64,000 nt of DNA from Lipingzhangella_A rawalii (GTDB lineage Bacteria > Actinomycetota > Actinomycetes > Streptosporangiales > Streptosporangiaceae): contig NZ_JAVLVT010000002.1 in NCBI RefSeq assembly GCF_031628175.1, forward strand, positions 62,001 to 126,000, in the 5' to 3' direction. The position numbers and the translations under genes are program-made. The notes under the pieces are model-generated. The model saw nothing but the letters and a program-made list of their open reading frames with translations, was not told where the DNA came from and made no database searches. Positions 36,354 to 44,028 of the stretch are shown piece after piece (positions within the stretch are counted from its first letter, which is position 1; each line of letters opens with the position of its first letter).

Positions 36354-37247
36354 GAGGCTTATGCAAAAGTCCCACTGAAGTGGACGTAGATTTCGGATTC
36401 ATCAGAAAAAGCAATGACCCCTGCGGGATAATGGAAAGGTTCCAACCAAAAAATCTTGCCACCCGGAAGGGTCATTGCACATCAATTCTAGCACAGGTTT
36501 GACGTCCGATCAGTTCGACGAACTTGTCGATCGTCTTGGTCGGCGAATCTTGTGGGACAAGGGCACCGGAAGACCAAGAGGTCTCACCCTTCGGCAGGCG
36601 ACAAAAGCCACTGTCATGTACTTCAAGACGAACGTCAGCGAAGAACTGATTGCAGAGCTGATCTTCGTCGATCAGGCAACAATTTCTCGTGCGATCAGTG
36701 AACTCGAGGAACCTATCGCCGATGTGCTACACGAGTTCGTTCCTGATCCGGCCGATGAGGTTGACGGGCGGGTTGGCGTGGTCGATTGGTCTCTGTGTCC
36801 TTCCTGGTCATGGTCGGATGCACCCGAGCTCTACTCCGGCAAGCACAAGACCACGGGCCACAACCACCAGTTCGTCTGCGATCTGTTCGGGGAACTCCTC
36901 CACGTGTCTGACCCGTCTCCCGGAAGTGCACATGACGCTAGAGCCTTTGGCGAATCTGGACTTAACACGATCCTGAACTCAAGCAACTCCATCGGCGATA
37001 AAGGATACATCGGTGTTGGCCCAATAACGCCGTTCCGGAAGCCACAGGGAGGCGAGCCCTTGGGTTGGCAAGACGAATTTAACACGAATATCAACAAGAT
37101 TCGCTATGTCATCGAACGGGCGATCGCGCACTTCAAAACGTGGCGATGCATGTTCACAGACTATCGGAGGCCACTTCGCAGCTACGCCACTGCCTTTCGT
37201 GCAGTCCGAGCACTCCACTTCTTCAAACTACGTTCTGCATAAGCCTC
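36354..37247 (+). mobile_element. IS5-family-like insertion sequence with TTA target duplication
   Basis: The 894-bp element is bounded by inverted repeats GAGGCTTATGCAAAA (from 36354) and TTCTGCATAAGCCTC (to 37247), one mismatch over 15. TTA occurs on both sides (36351-36353 and 37248-37250), a 3-bp TNA-type target duplication as in some IS5 subgroups. It carries one transposase gene and is inserted into the IS3 orfB, so it arrived later. Confidence 0.88.
36475..37242 (+). CDS. IS5-family-like DDE transposase
   Basis: A 255-aa transposase with an HTH_Tnp_4-type N-terminus (VDQATISRAISELEEPIAD) and a DDE_Tnp_4-type catalytic domain. Acidic residues are visible at D104 (VVDWSLCP), D154 (GSAHDARAF), D175 (GDKGYIG) and E214 (YVIERAIAHFKTW). 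The start is uncertain: TTG 36475 lies very close to GGAAGGG. No stop interrupts the frame, so it may still be functional. Codon use and base composition differ clearly from the host genes. Confidence 0.85.
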   Translation: MHINSSTGLTSDQFDELVDRLGRRILWDKGTGRPRGLTLRQATKATVMYFKTNVSEELIAELIFVDQATISRAISELEEPIADVLHEFVPDPADEVDGRVGVVDWSLCPSWSWSDAPELYSGKHKTTGHNHQFVCDLFGELLHVSDPSPGSAHDARAFGESGLNTILNSSNSIGDKGYIGVGPITPFRKPQGGEPLGWQDEFNTNINKIRYVIERAIAHFKTWRCMFTDYRRPLRSYATAFRAVRALHFFKLRSA

Positions 37248-37250
37248 TTA

Positions 37251-37773
37251 GTGTGCCGTGACTTCACCTCTATCAGCCTTGGGTGAAGGGTCGGTGACAT
37301 CACCCACATGCCCACATGGTACGGATGGCTCTACCTCACGGCCGTGATCGAATGCTACACCAAGGGAGTCATCGGATTTGCAATGGACTACCATCACCGC
37401 ACACAACTGCTCGCCCAGTAAATCAGAAAATCTCAACGCAGGAACAAAATCCAGTCCAGAGCGATATTTCACTCAGACCGCGGAAGCAACTACACTTCTG
37501 ATACGGTCGGAGCATTCCTTGGGACCTTCGGGATGCGCCGGTCAGTGGGACGCAGTTGAATCTGTTGCAATAATGCATTAGCAGAGTCGTTCTTCGCGAC
37601 ACTGAAGATCGAACGCATGAATCGGGTTGCCTGCCCCACGCGCACGAACACGGAGAGATATCGTCCAGCACATCGAGTTCTGGCACAATCGTCAACGTTT
37701 TTATGTCGCGCTTGGATATAACACGCCAATGAAAATATACCCCGAAGACGAGAAACTGCGAACAGTATCCTAA
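37251..37773 (+). pseudogene. IS3-family OrfB transposase remnant, C-terminal catalytic part
   Basis: Translations in shifting frames give THMPTWYGWLYLTAVIECYT, KGVIGFAMDYHHRTQL, FHSDRGSNYTSD, and ALAESFFATLKIE, ending at TAA 37771-37773. These are the rve integrase motifs D-D-E of IS3 OrfB. Frameshifts around 37413 and 37560 inactivate it. It continues the copy broken at 36350. Confidence 0.8.
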
Positions 37774-37817
37774 ACTATCTCTGTCCGGAATCTCCGTGAC
37801 CCCCTAGCCAGGGCCGC

Positions 37818-38219
37818 TCAGGCGGTACCAGACATGGCTGCCGCGGCACCGGCAATATAGGGCACCAACCAGATCACCCACACCACAATGCTGAACCGGT
37901 GGAACTGGGCACGTTCTCGCGGCCGATTGCGCACCAGTACCACGATGGCCCACACCAGGTGGACCGCCATCAGTAGCAGGGCCAGGCCGCCGCTGATCGC
38001 CATCACCCGATCCAACACGGACACGGCATGCTCTCCGGTAGCGTCCCGCGCATCGGCGATCCGACTCATCAAGAAGGTTCCGGTGGCGTCACACGCCAGT
38101 CCCAGACCGAACGCTCCCGCGTGCCACCAGCGCAAAGTACGCTGCAATCGCTCAGACCACACCCCTGCGGTGTAGAAAACCAGGGCTGCGGTGATGATGA
38201 CGATAGCTGCCGCAAGCAT
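37818..38219 (-). CDS. Four-helix membrane protein, HsmA/TIGR03987-like
   Basis: A 133-aa integral membrane protein with four hydrophobic segments (about residues 3-20, 34-52, 70-90 and 106-125). The phrases FYTAGVWSERLQ, CDATGTFLMSRIA and FHRFSIVVWVIWLVPYIAG resemble the uncharacterised TIGR03987/HsmA family. ATG 38219 has GGAGGTGGG five bases upstream. GC content returns to the host level here. No function is established. Confidence 0.75.
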   Translation of the reverse strand: MLAAAIVIITAALVFYTAGVWSERLQRTLRWWHAGAFGLGLACDATGTFLMSRIADARDATGEHAVSVLDRVMAISGGLALLLMAVHLVWAIVVLVRNRPRERAQFHRFSIVVWVIWLVPYIAGAAAAMSGTA

Positions 38220-38434
38220 ACCCACCTCCACTACTGAATGTAGTTGTTAAGCCTTCCCTTCATCACGATACGTATACAGTATTATGAGCTAGGAAAGTTG
38301 TCGTGTCCGTCCGGCCTACCGCGCCGCGCCGCGGGATCACGTGCCGGACCAGCCCTCGGCCTCACCGCCGGTGTATCCGGTGTGGCCATTTTCCAGAGAT
38401 TACGGAGCGCGACCTTCCCCCGCCGGGCGGGTCG
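38220..38434. other. Intergenic region left of the orphan CRISPR repeat
   Basis: An AT-rich patch at 38255-38300 (ACGATACGTATACAGTATTATGAG) probably holds the promoter for the HsmA-like gene. The 61 bases before the orphan repeat show no second repeat. Confidence 0.4.
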
Positions 38435-38490
38435 GTGCACCCTACGCGAATAGGGATAGATCGCGGATGACGGCGATGACCTGGCGATAG
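38435..38490 (+). repeat. Orphan degenerate CRISPR repeat with conserved trailer
   Basis: The 28 bases at 38435-38462 (CCCTACGCGAATAGGG, then ATAGATC) match the degenerate last repeats of arrays 2 and 3. The next 28 bases (starting GCGGATGACGGCGATGACC) match their trailers. No other repeat lies 61 bases upstream. Here the fourth repeat-stem base is T, which pairs with the A of TAGGG, restoring a 5-bp stem CCCTA/TAGGG. It looks like the surviving end of a lost array. Confidence 0.85.
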
Positions 38491-38757
38491 TAGTGCGTGC
38501 CCCAGGGCGCAATGCCGCCCAACGGCTACCACGACGCCCACAGCTAACCAACCACCGCCACCACCACGACCCGCGGGCGGGGACGGGTGCGGCTGGTGGG
38601 CGCATACCCCTGGGCTGGGTGATGCGGGATTTCCCCACGTTCCGGTGGGTGGTAGTCGCGGGCCGCCCTCAAACTATGAGAACGCTTGACAGCCGATGGG
38701 GACACGGAACGGCTGATGGGGTAGAGGTGGCCCAACCCAAACGGGCGAGGGTCGACG
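38491..38757. other. Remainder of orphan CRISPR trailer region
   Basis: It contains a CCGCCACCACCACGACCCGC stretch (about 38553-38573) also present after array 2, and at 38631-38660 a TTCCGGTGGGTGGT element related to the inverted trailer module. CCGATGGGG-type repeats occur near 38695 and 38715. No gene is seen. Confidence 0.55.
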
Positions 38758-39351
38758 TCAGTCGGTGCGCATTCCGTCCAGGAGGCGGATGAGCGCCGTC
38801 TGGGTCGCCGTCAGGTCCTCAGGCGTGACGGCCGAAGACGCCAGCCACAGGGCGGCCTCGTTCATCGCGCCGGACAGTAGGTGGGTCAGGGGCGCGACGG
38901 GCTGGGGCGGAATGATCCCGGCCTCGATCAGCTCGGTCAGTGCCTCGGCCAGGTGACGGGCGGAGCCGGCCTCGTCCATGGCGCGCCACTCCGTCCAGCC
39001 GAGCACGGCGGGCCCATCGACCAGCATGATCCGCTGAATCTCCGGGGCGGTGCTGGCTGCGAGAAACGCCTGACAGCCCGCGGTCAGACGCGCCCATGGG
39101 TCCGTTTCGGCGTCGGCGGTGCGTGCCACCGAGTCCGCGACCTCCTGCTGTACCTGCGCCAGTACCTCCCGGAACAGCTCGAGTTTGCCCGCGAAGTGGT
39201 GATACAGCGCCCCCTTGGTGACCCCGGCCGCGCGGACGATTTCGGCGAGCCCAACGGCGGCGTAGCCGCGGGTGGCGAACAGGCGGCGGCTCTCGTGGAG
39301 CAGCGCCGCCCGGGTGTTCGCGCACTGCTGCGCTCGGGTTCGTGCGGGCAT
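38758..39351 (-). CDS. TetR-family transcriptional regulator
   Basis: A 197-aa TetR regulator with a clear HTH ([20 protein letters not shown], then [12 protein letters not shown]) and a C-terminal ligand domain containing [16 protein letters not shown] 39351 is chosen because longer versions run into the promoter and operators at 39363-39412. It is divergent from the VOC-protein gene, and two matching dyads lie between them, so it very probably represses both. Confidence 0.9.
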   Translation of the reverse strand: MPARTRAQQCANTRAALLHESRRLFATRGYAAVGLAEIVRAAGVTKGALYHHFAGKLELFREVLAQVQQEVADSVARTADAETDPWARLTAGCQAFLAASTAPEIQRIMLVDGPAVLGWTEWRAMDEAGSARHLAEALTELIEAGIIPPQPVAPLTHLLSGAMNEAALWLASSAVTPEDLTATQTALIRLLDGMRTD

Positions 39352-39362
39352 CAACCCCCCAA

Positions 39363-39412
39363 TTGACGTACCAGTGGTATGCGAATAGGTTATCTTCACA
39401 TACCGCTGGTAC
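39363..39412 (+). promoter_or_regulatory. Divergent promoter with two TetR operators
   Basis: TTGACG (39363-39368) and TAGGTT (39386-39391) are 17 bases apart and form a good sigma-70 promoter for the VOC gene. Two dyads, TACCAGTGGTA (39369-39379) and TACCGCTGGTA (39401-39411), are also arranged as mirror images of each other (GTACCAGTGGTATG and CATACCGCTGGTAC). The first covers the spacer and the second lies just after the -10, an ideal repressor layout. Confidence 0.75.
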
Positions 39413-39428
39413 GCGAAATGGAGTCATC

Positions 39429-39845
39429 ATGAACCTGGCCAGCATGTACCCAGTGCTCTGTACCTCGCGCATGGAAGAATCCCGCGACTTTTACACCACC
39501 ATGCTGAGTTTCGAAGTCATCTTCGAGATCGACTGGTACGTGAGCCTGCGCCGCTCGGGAACACCCAGCTTCGAGCTCGCGCTGCTCGACCACACCCATC
39601 CCACGCTTCCCGAGACCTACCGGCACCCGGCCCGGGGGCTGCTACTCAACTTCGAGGTCGACGATGTCGACGCGGAGTGGCATCGCCTCGTGGTCTCGGG
39701 TGGGCTGACCCCCGAACTTCCGCTGCGCGATGAGGACTTCGGACAGCGACACTTCATCGTGGCCGATCCCAACGGTGTCCTTGTGGACGTGATCACCCCG
39801 ATCACGCCGGCGGCCGAATTCGCCGTACTCTACGCGGAGTCGTGA
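39429..39845 (+). CDS. VOC (glyoxalase/bleomycin-resistance) family protein
   Basis: A 138-aa protein of the vicinal-oxygen-chelate fold, starting [20 protein letters not shown] and continuing [20 protein letters not shown]. The second half has [19 protein letters not shown]. Such proteins bind or modify small molecules; no specific substrate can be named. ATG 39429 has GGAG at five bases. It is controlled by the divergent tetR arrangement. Confidence 0.88.
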   Translation: MNLASMYPVLCTSRMEESRDFYTTMLSFEVIFEIDWYVSLRRSGTPSFELALLDHTHPTLPETYRHPARGLLLNFEVDDVDAEWHRLVVSGGLTPELPLRDEDFGQRHFIVADPNGVLVDVITPITPAAEFAVLYAES

Positions 39846-39906
39846 GGGGGAACGGCACGGCCGCCCCGCGGAGGATGGTCAGGGACCATCCCGCGTCGCG
39901 GACGCC

Positions 39907-40111
39907 TACACCACCCCTGCCGGCACGCCGATTACCGTCGCCCCCGGTGGCACGTCCCGGGTGACCACCGCGTTCGCGCCGATCTGTGCTCCGGGACCGA
40001 TCCGTAGGTTGTGCCCGCGCGGAGTGATCACCACGGCCCCCGCCCCGATCAGGACGTCGTCACCGACGCTGATGCCGTTGCGGACCGGCCCCGGCCTCGC
40101 GCGCCGGGAAG
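39907..40111 (-). pseudogene. Hexapeptide-repeat acetyltransferase fragment (C-terminal end)
   Basis: On the minus strand the frame reads NGISVGDDVLIGAGAVV, IGPGAQIGANAVVTRDVPPG and ATVIGVPAGVV before a TAG. This is the left-handed beta-helix end of a serine-O-acetyltransferase/hexapeptide transferase. The N-terminal two thirds are absent: the frame runs straight into the 3' end of the amidase-like gene. About 65 codons remain without a start site, so it is taken as a gene remnant. Confidence 0.75.
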
Positions 40112-41083
40112 CTACCGCTCGGCCTGCCAGGTATAGACGCGGGCCGCGGTGATCTCCAGATCGTGGTCGTAGGCGGTGACGTAGCTACGCATCCGCTGGT
40201 CGGTGAAGGTCTGCCCCGTCACCGGCAGGGTCAGGTGGGAGGTAGTGCCCATGTGGCCCAGATAGGCACTGTCCGGTTCGGCGTGCGCGGCCGGGGCACC
40301 GTCCACCCGACCGTAGTGCAGATACCAGCGCCCCGGCTCATTGTCGCCGAACGCGCCCGTGGTACCGGCCCTCCGAACCCGCACCGTGACGTGTCCGGTC
40401 ACCTTACGGTTGGCGAAGGCGTAGCTGGCGTAGCGGTTGTTCCGATCCACGTTGGAGTTGTTGGAACGGTCGAACAGCACCGCCCGGGTCTGCCCGGCCG
40501 GAACCTGCTGTGGGGAGTACCCGTCCGCCAGCGGATACGTCGAGTACCAGTGCGCTTCGGCCATGTCGAGGTCCCCTCCCCCGTTGTCACCACCGGCCCA
40601 CAGTGAGCCGTCATTGTGCATCGCGGTGATCGTCGGCCCCGGACACGAGGTTGCCGAGAACCGGCTGTGAATGCTGGTGCCCGCCCCGATCCCGCGCCCA
40701 CCCAGGTTGCTGCGCAGCGCGGCGAGCTGGGCGAGCTGGACAGCGGTCAGGGGCTCGGAACCGCCCACGAACAGATACACCGAGGTCCAGCTGGTGTTGC
40801 CTCCGGGTTGGGCGGCCTGGCGGCGCTGGAAACCACGCCCCACGAAGGTGTATGCGTGCGGGCACACCCCGTAGCTGTAGCCGATGTCCAGCCAGCCGTT
40901 GCCGTGGACATGCCAGGAACGCACCTGCCGCCAGATTCGCCAACAGTCCGTGTGCGGCCGGTTGCGTAGGTTCAGCCGGCTCTCACCGTGGTAGTGCGCA
41001 ACCAGACCACGGTCACACGGTGCGTGCGGAGCCGGGGTGGTGCCCCACCCCAGGCTGCCGCGGGTGATCCAGTTCACTCCCAT
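40112..41083 (-). CDS. Peptidoglycan recognition/N-acetylmuramoyl-L-alanine amidase-like protein
   Basis: A 323-aa protein whose first half matches the PGRP/Amidase_2 fold: WITRGSLGWG, LVAHYHGESRL, WLDIGYSYGVCPHAYTFVGR and HSRFSATSCPGP. The His in VAHYHG, the His near SIHSRFSATSCPG and its Cys fit the zinc site. The C-terminal 130 residues form an unrecognised beta-rich domain. No signal peptide is visible from ATG 41083; GTG 41182 would add 33 residues that also lack one. It ends at the acetyltransferase fragment. It may hydrolyse or only bind peptidoglycan. Confidence 0.8.
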   Translation of the reverse strand: MGVNWITRGSLGWGTTPAPHAPCDRGLVAHYHGESRLNLRNRPHTDCWRIWRQVRSWHVHGNGWLDIGYSYGVCPHAYTFVGRGFQRRQAAQPGGNTSWTSVYLFVGGSEPLTAVQLAQLAALRSNLGGRGIGAGTSIHSRFSATSCPGPTITAMHNDGSLWAGGDNGGGDLDMAEAHWYSTYPLADGYSPQQVPAGQTRAVLFDRSNNSNVDRNNRYASYAFANRKVTGHVTVRVRRAGTTGAFGDNEPGRWYLHYGRVDGAPAAHAEPDSAYLGHMGTTSHLTLPVTGQTFTDQRMRSYVTAYDHDLEITAARVYTWQAER

Positions 41084-41620
41084 CGCGGCCACCGTGCCAT
41101 CGCCGGCAGCGCGGACCGGCCCGCCCGTGCTGAACGCCGCCCGAGGGCGGGCCGGCGGTTCGTCGCTGCACCGTAGCTGCACCGGCGGCGCGTGGGAACG
41201 TGACCCGCACCGAACGTCGAATCCCGCCCGGTCCGCTGCATCCGCGCCTCCGGAATCGCCAGTCGTTCCTGGCAGAACCGTAGCCGCACCCGCGGCGCCC
41301 TAGCCTGAGCTGCACGGGGTGGGGCGTTCTGACCTGGGGGTTCGGCGCGGCCCGGCCAGTGGAGGGGCATCAGCCGCCGCTGACGTCCCGGCCGCACCGC
41401 AACACGCCTGGCGACGCAGCTCGGCTCACGACGCGCCGACAGCGACGCGCCACCCACGCCCCCACCAGTGGCCCATCCCGGTGCAGAGACGCTCGGAAGC
41501 AATCTGAATCCGGGTTCGGTACACAACCCGCAGCCCAGGCTCCGCCACGTTACGAACATGTTGTACTACTGTGGGTTCCTGCACGAGCACGTTTGGTTGG
41601 GACAGGACAGGGGTACAGCC
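41084..41620. other. Divergent intergenic region upstream of the polysaccharide locus
   Basis: No gene is supported. The AT-richer patch at 41548-41575 (ACGAACATGTTGTACTACTG) is the likely promoter region of the Wzz-like gene; no exact -35/-10 pair could be assigned. The rest is GC-rich and featureless to the eye. Confidence 0.45.
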
Positions 41621-42556
41621 GTGCCGGAGAGTGCCACCGGAGATCCGCTCGCCGCGTACACCGACGTCCTGCGTCGGCACTGGCGGCTCATCGCGGTCCT
41701 CACCACCACCGGCCTGCTGCTGGCCGGGGCCGCACTCCTGGTAGTGCCACGCACCTACACGGCAACCACCGCCGTCCAGGTGCATCCCACCGGGGTGGAG
41801 AACCTCACCGGGGAGGCCGGCGGTCGCACCAACGGCGAGGTGAACCTGGACACCGAGGCGCAGGTGGTCCGGTCCGCGACGGTCACCGCGGATGCGCTGC
41901 GGCTCCTGGACCGCGACCCCGCGGCCACGGACGTGCACCAGGCCCGCGAACGGCTGGAGGTGACCGTCCCCCCGAACAGCAGTGTTCTGGAAATCAGCTA
42001 CGCCGCCGAGGACCCGGGCACGGCCCGCGACATTTCGTTGGCGTTCGCCGAGGCCTACCTGGAGCATCGCGCGAGCTGGACGGCCGAACGGGTCGAAGAA
42101 CGCCTCGCTGGCCTGGACGCGGAACTGGAGTCCAAATACGCCCAGCTGTCCGACGAGCAGGACGAGGCCACCGACGACAGCCCCGCGGACACGGCCCCGG
42201 GCGCGCCCGCCCCGACCCGTGAGGAGACCCTGCACGCCGAGATCGAGACCCTGCACGAGCAGCGCACACCGCTGGCAGCGGTCAACGAGGAACTGTCCGC
42301 CGGCAGTGTCCTCACCCAGGCCACGGCACCCCCCAGCCCCAGTGCTCCCCGCGCCGAGCTGTGGCTTGTGGCCGGTAGCCTGCTCGGTCTGGTCGCCGGG
42401 CTGGCGTTGAGCTACGCGCGGCACCGGAGCCGCCCGGCCCCGGATCCACACAACGCCGCTCCCGTCCCCGCGCAGGGCAGCCGGGACGAGGCGAGCCCGG
42501 AGCTGCTCGACGGTGCGGCCGAGTCCAGCCCCACGCAGCTCACCCCGCAGCGCTAG
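41621..42556 (+). CDS. Wzz/YveK-like polysaccharide chain-length determinant protein
   Basis: A 311-aa protein with two membrane segments (about residues 22-44 and 248-266) flanking an extracytoplasmic, coiled-coil-rich domain. The beginning TYTATTAVQVHPTG resembles the Wzz domain of polysaccharide co-polymerases, which set glycan chain length. There is no attached or adjacent tyrosine kinase. GTG 41621 is preceded by GGACAGGGG; an ATG at 41559 has no site. The C-terminal tail is Pro/Ser-rich and cytoplasmic. It opens the locus. Confidence 0.82.
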   Translation: MPESATGDPLAAYTDVLRRHWRLIAVLTTTGLLLAGAALLVVPRTYTATTAVQVHPTGVENLTGEAGGRTNGEVNLDTEAQVVRSATVTADALRLLDRDPAATDVHQARERLEVTVPPNSSVLEISYAAEDPGTARDISLAFAEAYLEHRASWTAERVEERLAGLDAELESKYAQLSDEQDEATDDSPADTAPGAPAPTREETLHAEIETLHEQRTPLAAVNEELSAGSVLTQATAPPSPSAPRAELWLVAGSLLGLVAGLALSYARHRSRPAPDPHNAAPVPAQGSRDEASPELLDGAAESSPTQLTPQR

Positions 42557-42568
42557 GGCCAGGAACCG

Positions 42569-42643
42569 ATGACCCACGTTCCGACAGCTCCCACCCCGGT
42601 GCCCGGCGCGCCGGACCCGTGTGTCCCGGAGGCGCGGGGGTGA
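42569..42643 (+). CDS. Possible 24-codon ORF coupled to the polymerase-like gene
   Basis: ATG 42569 follows AGGA by four bases and encodes 24 residues, ending in a TGA that overlaps the GTG start of the next gene (GTGA). The peptide is Pro/Val-rich and resembles nothing known. It could be a leader that couples translation or just chance. Confidence 0.3.
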   Translation: MTHVPTAPTPVPGAPDPCVPEARG

Positions 42644-44022
42644 GTACACCCACAGCGGCCCGGTCGGGCCCCTCCGTCGCGCCTGCGCGCATGCCCGCGG
42701 CCTGGCCCCTGATCGCCCTGTTTGTCGGCTATCCACTGTGGTGGGCGCTGGGGGTGGGCCAATTCGCCTACTGGCTGTTCGCGATTCCCATGGCCTGGGC
42801 CCTGGTGCGCATTCACCGGGAACGCCCGGGTGGTCTGCGCCTCCCCCCGGGGATGTGGCTGTGGGTGCTGTTCGTGCTGTGGGCGGTGGCTGGCCTCGCT
42901 CTGCTGGGGCTCACCCCCAGCGGCGCCATGCCCGGTGGCGCCGGCTACGTCGCCGCGGGCACCCGCCTGCTCAACTACCTGACCCTGACCGTCCTCCTGC
43001 TGTACGTAGGCAACCTCAGCAGTACGGAGCTACCCACCCGGCTGGTGGCCGGTCTGCTGGGCTGGCTCGGGCTTGTCACGGTCGCCGGTGGGCTACTGGG
43101 CACCTTCGCGCCCAGTTTCGAGTTCACCTCCCCGATGGAGATGCTGTTGCCGGCGCACATCGCCGCCGACTCCTACGTACAGGCCCTGGTCCGTCCCGCC
43201 TCGGCGCAGATCATGGATGTTCTGGGCTACGAGGCGGCCCGCCCCAAGGCCCCCTGGGAGTACACCAACGCCTGGGGCAACAACCTGTCACTCCTGCTGA
43301 TCTGGCTGGTCGTTGGCTGGCTGTGCCTGGGGGCCGGCTGGCAGCGCTGGGTTGCGGGGATCGCCCTGGGCTTGGCCGTGATCCCGGTGGTGCACTCGCT
43401 CAACCGCGCCCTGTGGGCGGGGCTGGCCCTGTCGGTGGCCTTCGCCGCCTACCAGCTGCTCCGGCGCGGCCACCTGCGCGCCGTGCTGGGGACCGGTCTG
43501 GCGCTGCTGTTGGTGGCGACGGTTGTGCTGGCGTCGCCGCTGCGGGACACGATCTCCGACCGCGCCGAGAACCCACACAGTGACGAGGGGCGGGCCGCCG
43601 CCAGTATCGCCGCCGTTGCGGCCGCAACCGAGTCCCCGCTGGTGGGGTGGGGGTCCACCCGCGATGCCCGCGGCAGCAACTCCTCGATCGCGATCGGCCA
43701 GTCCCCCGACTGTCCACAGTGCGGCAACAACACGATCGGCAACAACGGCCAGCTGTGGCTGCTGCTGATCGCCCACGGGTGGGTTGGTGCCGCACTGTTT
43801 CTCGGTTTCCTCGCCCAGGCGGCGTGGCGGTATCGCGGGGACACCTCGCTGGTGGGACGGGGCGCGCTACTCACGATCCTGCTGTTCTTCTGGTACATGC
43901 TGTTCTACGTCTCGCTGATCGCTCCTCTGGCCACGACGATGATCGCCCTCGCCCTGCTGTGGCGCCGCGCCGCGGAGCGTGCCGACACACGGGCACCGCA
44001 GCGCACATCCTTGGAAAGGTGA
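42640..44022 (+). CDS. O-antigen ligase/polymerase-like (Wzy/WaaL) membrane protein
   Basis: A 460-aa protein with about 11-12 membrane segments, likely to polymerise or ligate lipid-linked glycan at the outer face of the membrane. The large loop between residues about 340 and 380 contains SPLVGWGSTRDARGSNSSIA, the pattern of the Wzy_C/O-antigen ligase loop with conserved Gly and Arg. SLNRALWAGL is a further family-like element. GTG 42640 has GGAGG seven bases upstream. Sequence does not tell ligase from polymerase. Confidence 0.8.
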   Translation: MSTPTAARSGPSVAPARMPAAWPLIALFVGYPLWWALGVGQFAYWLFAIPMAWALVRIHRERPGGLRLPPGMWLWVLFVLWAVAGLALLGLTPSGAMPGGAGYVAAGTRLLNYLTLTVLLLYVGNLSSTELPTRLVAGLLGWLGLVTVAGGLLGTFAPSFEFTSPMEMLLPAHIAADSYVQALVRPASAQIMDVLGYEAARPKAPWEYTNAWGNNLSLLLIWLVVGWLCLGAGWQRWVAGIALGLAVIPVVHSLNRALWAGLALSVAFAAYQLLRRGHLRAVLGTGLALLLVATVVLASPLRDTISDRAENPHSDEGRAAASIAAVAAATESPLVGWGSTRDARGSNSSIAIGQSPDCPQCGNNTIGNNGQLWLLLIAHGWVGAALFLGFLAQAAWRYRGDTSLVGRGALLTILLFFWYMLFYVSLIAPLATTMIALALLWRRAAERADTRAPQRTSLER

Positions 44023-44028
44023 CCGACC

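Larger units (their letters stand above)
35646..37794 (+). mobile_element. Degenerate IS3-family insertion sequence, interrupted by an IS5-like element
   Basis: Imperfect terminal inverted repeats share TTCCGGACAG (left GAGGTTTCCGGACAG at 35646-35660, right CTGTCCGGAATCTC at 37781-37794). Between them lie remnants of orfA and orfB. Without the inserted element it measures about 1.25 kb, a usual IS3 size. Base composition is much more A/T-rich than the surroundings. Stop codons and frameshifts show it is dead. Confidence 0.82.

Noticed and set aside
41426..42736. 436-codon minus-strand frame across the Wzz-like gene
   Set aside because: It is a shadow of the Wzz-like gene, which has two membrane helices, coiled coil and a ribosome site on the plus strand.
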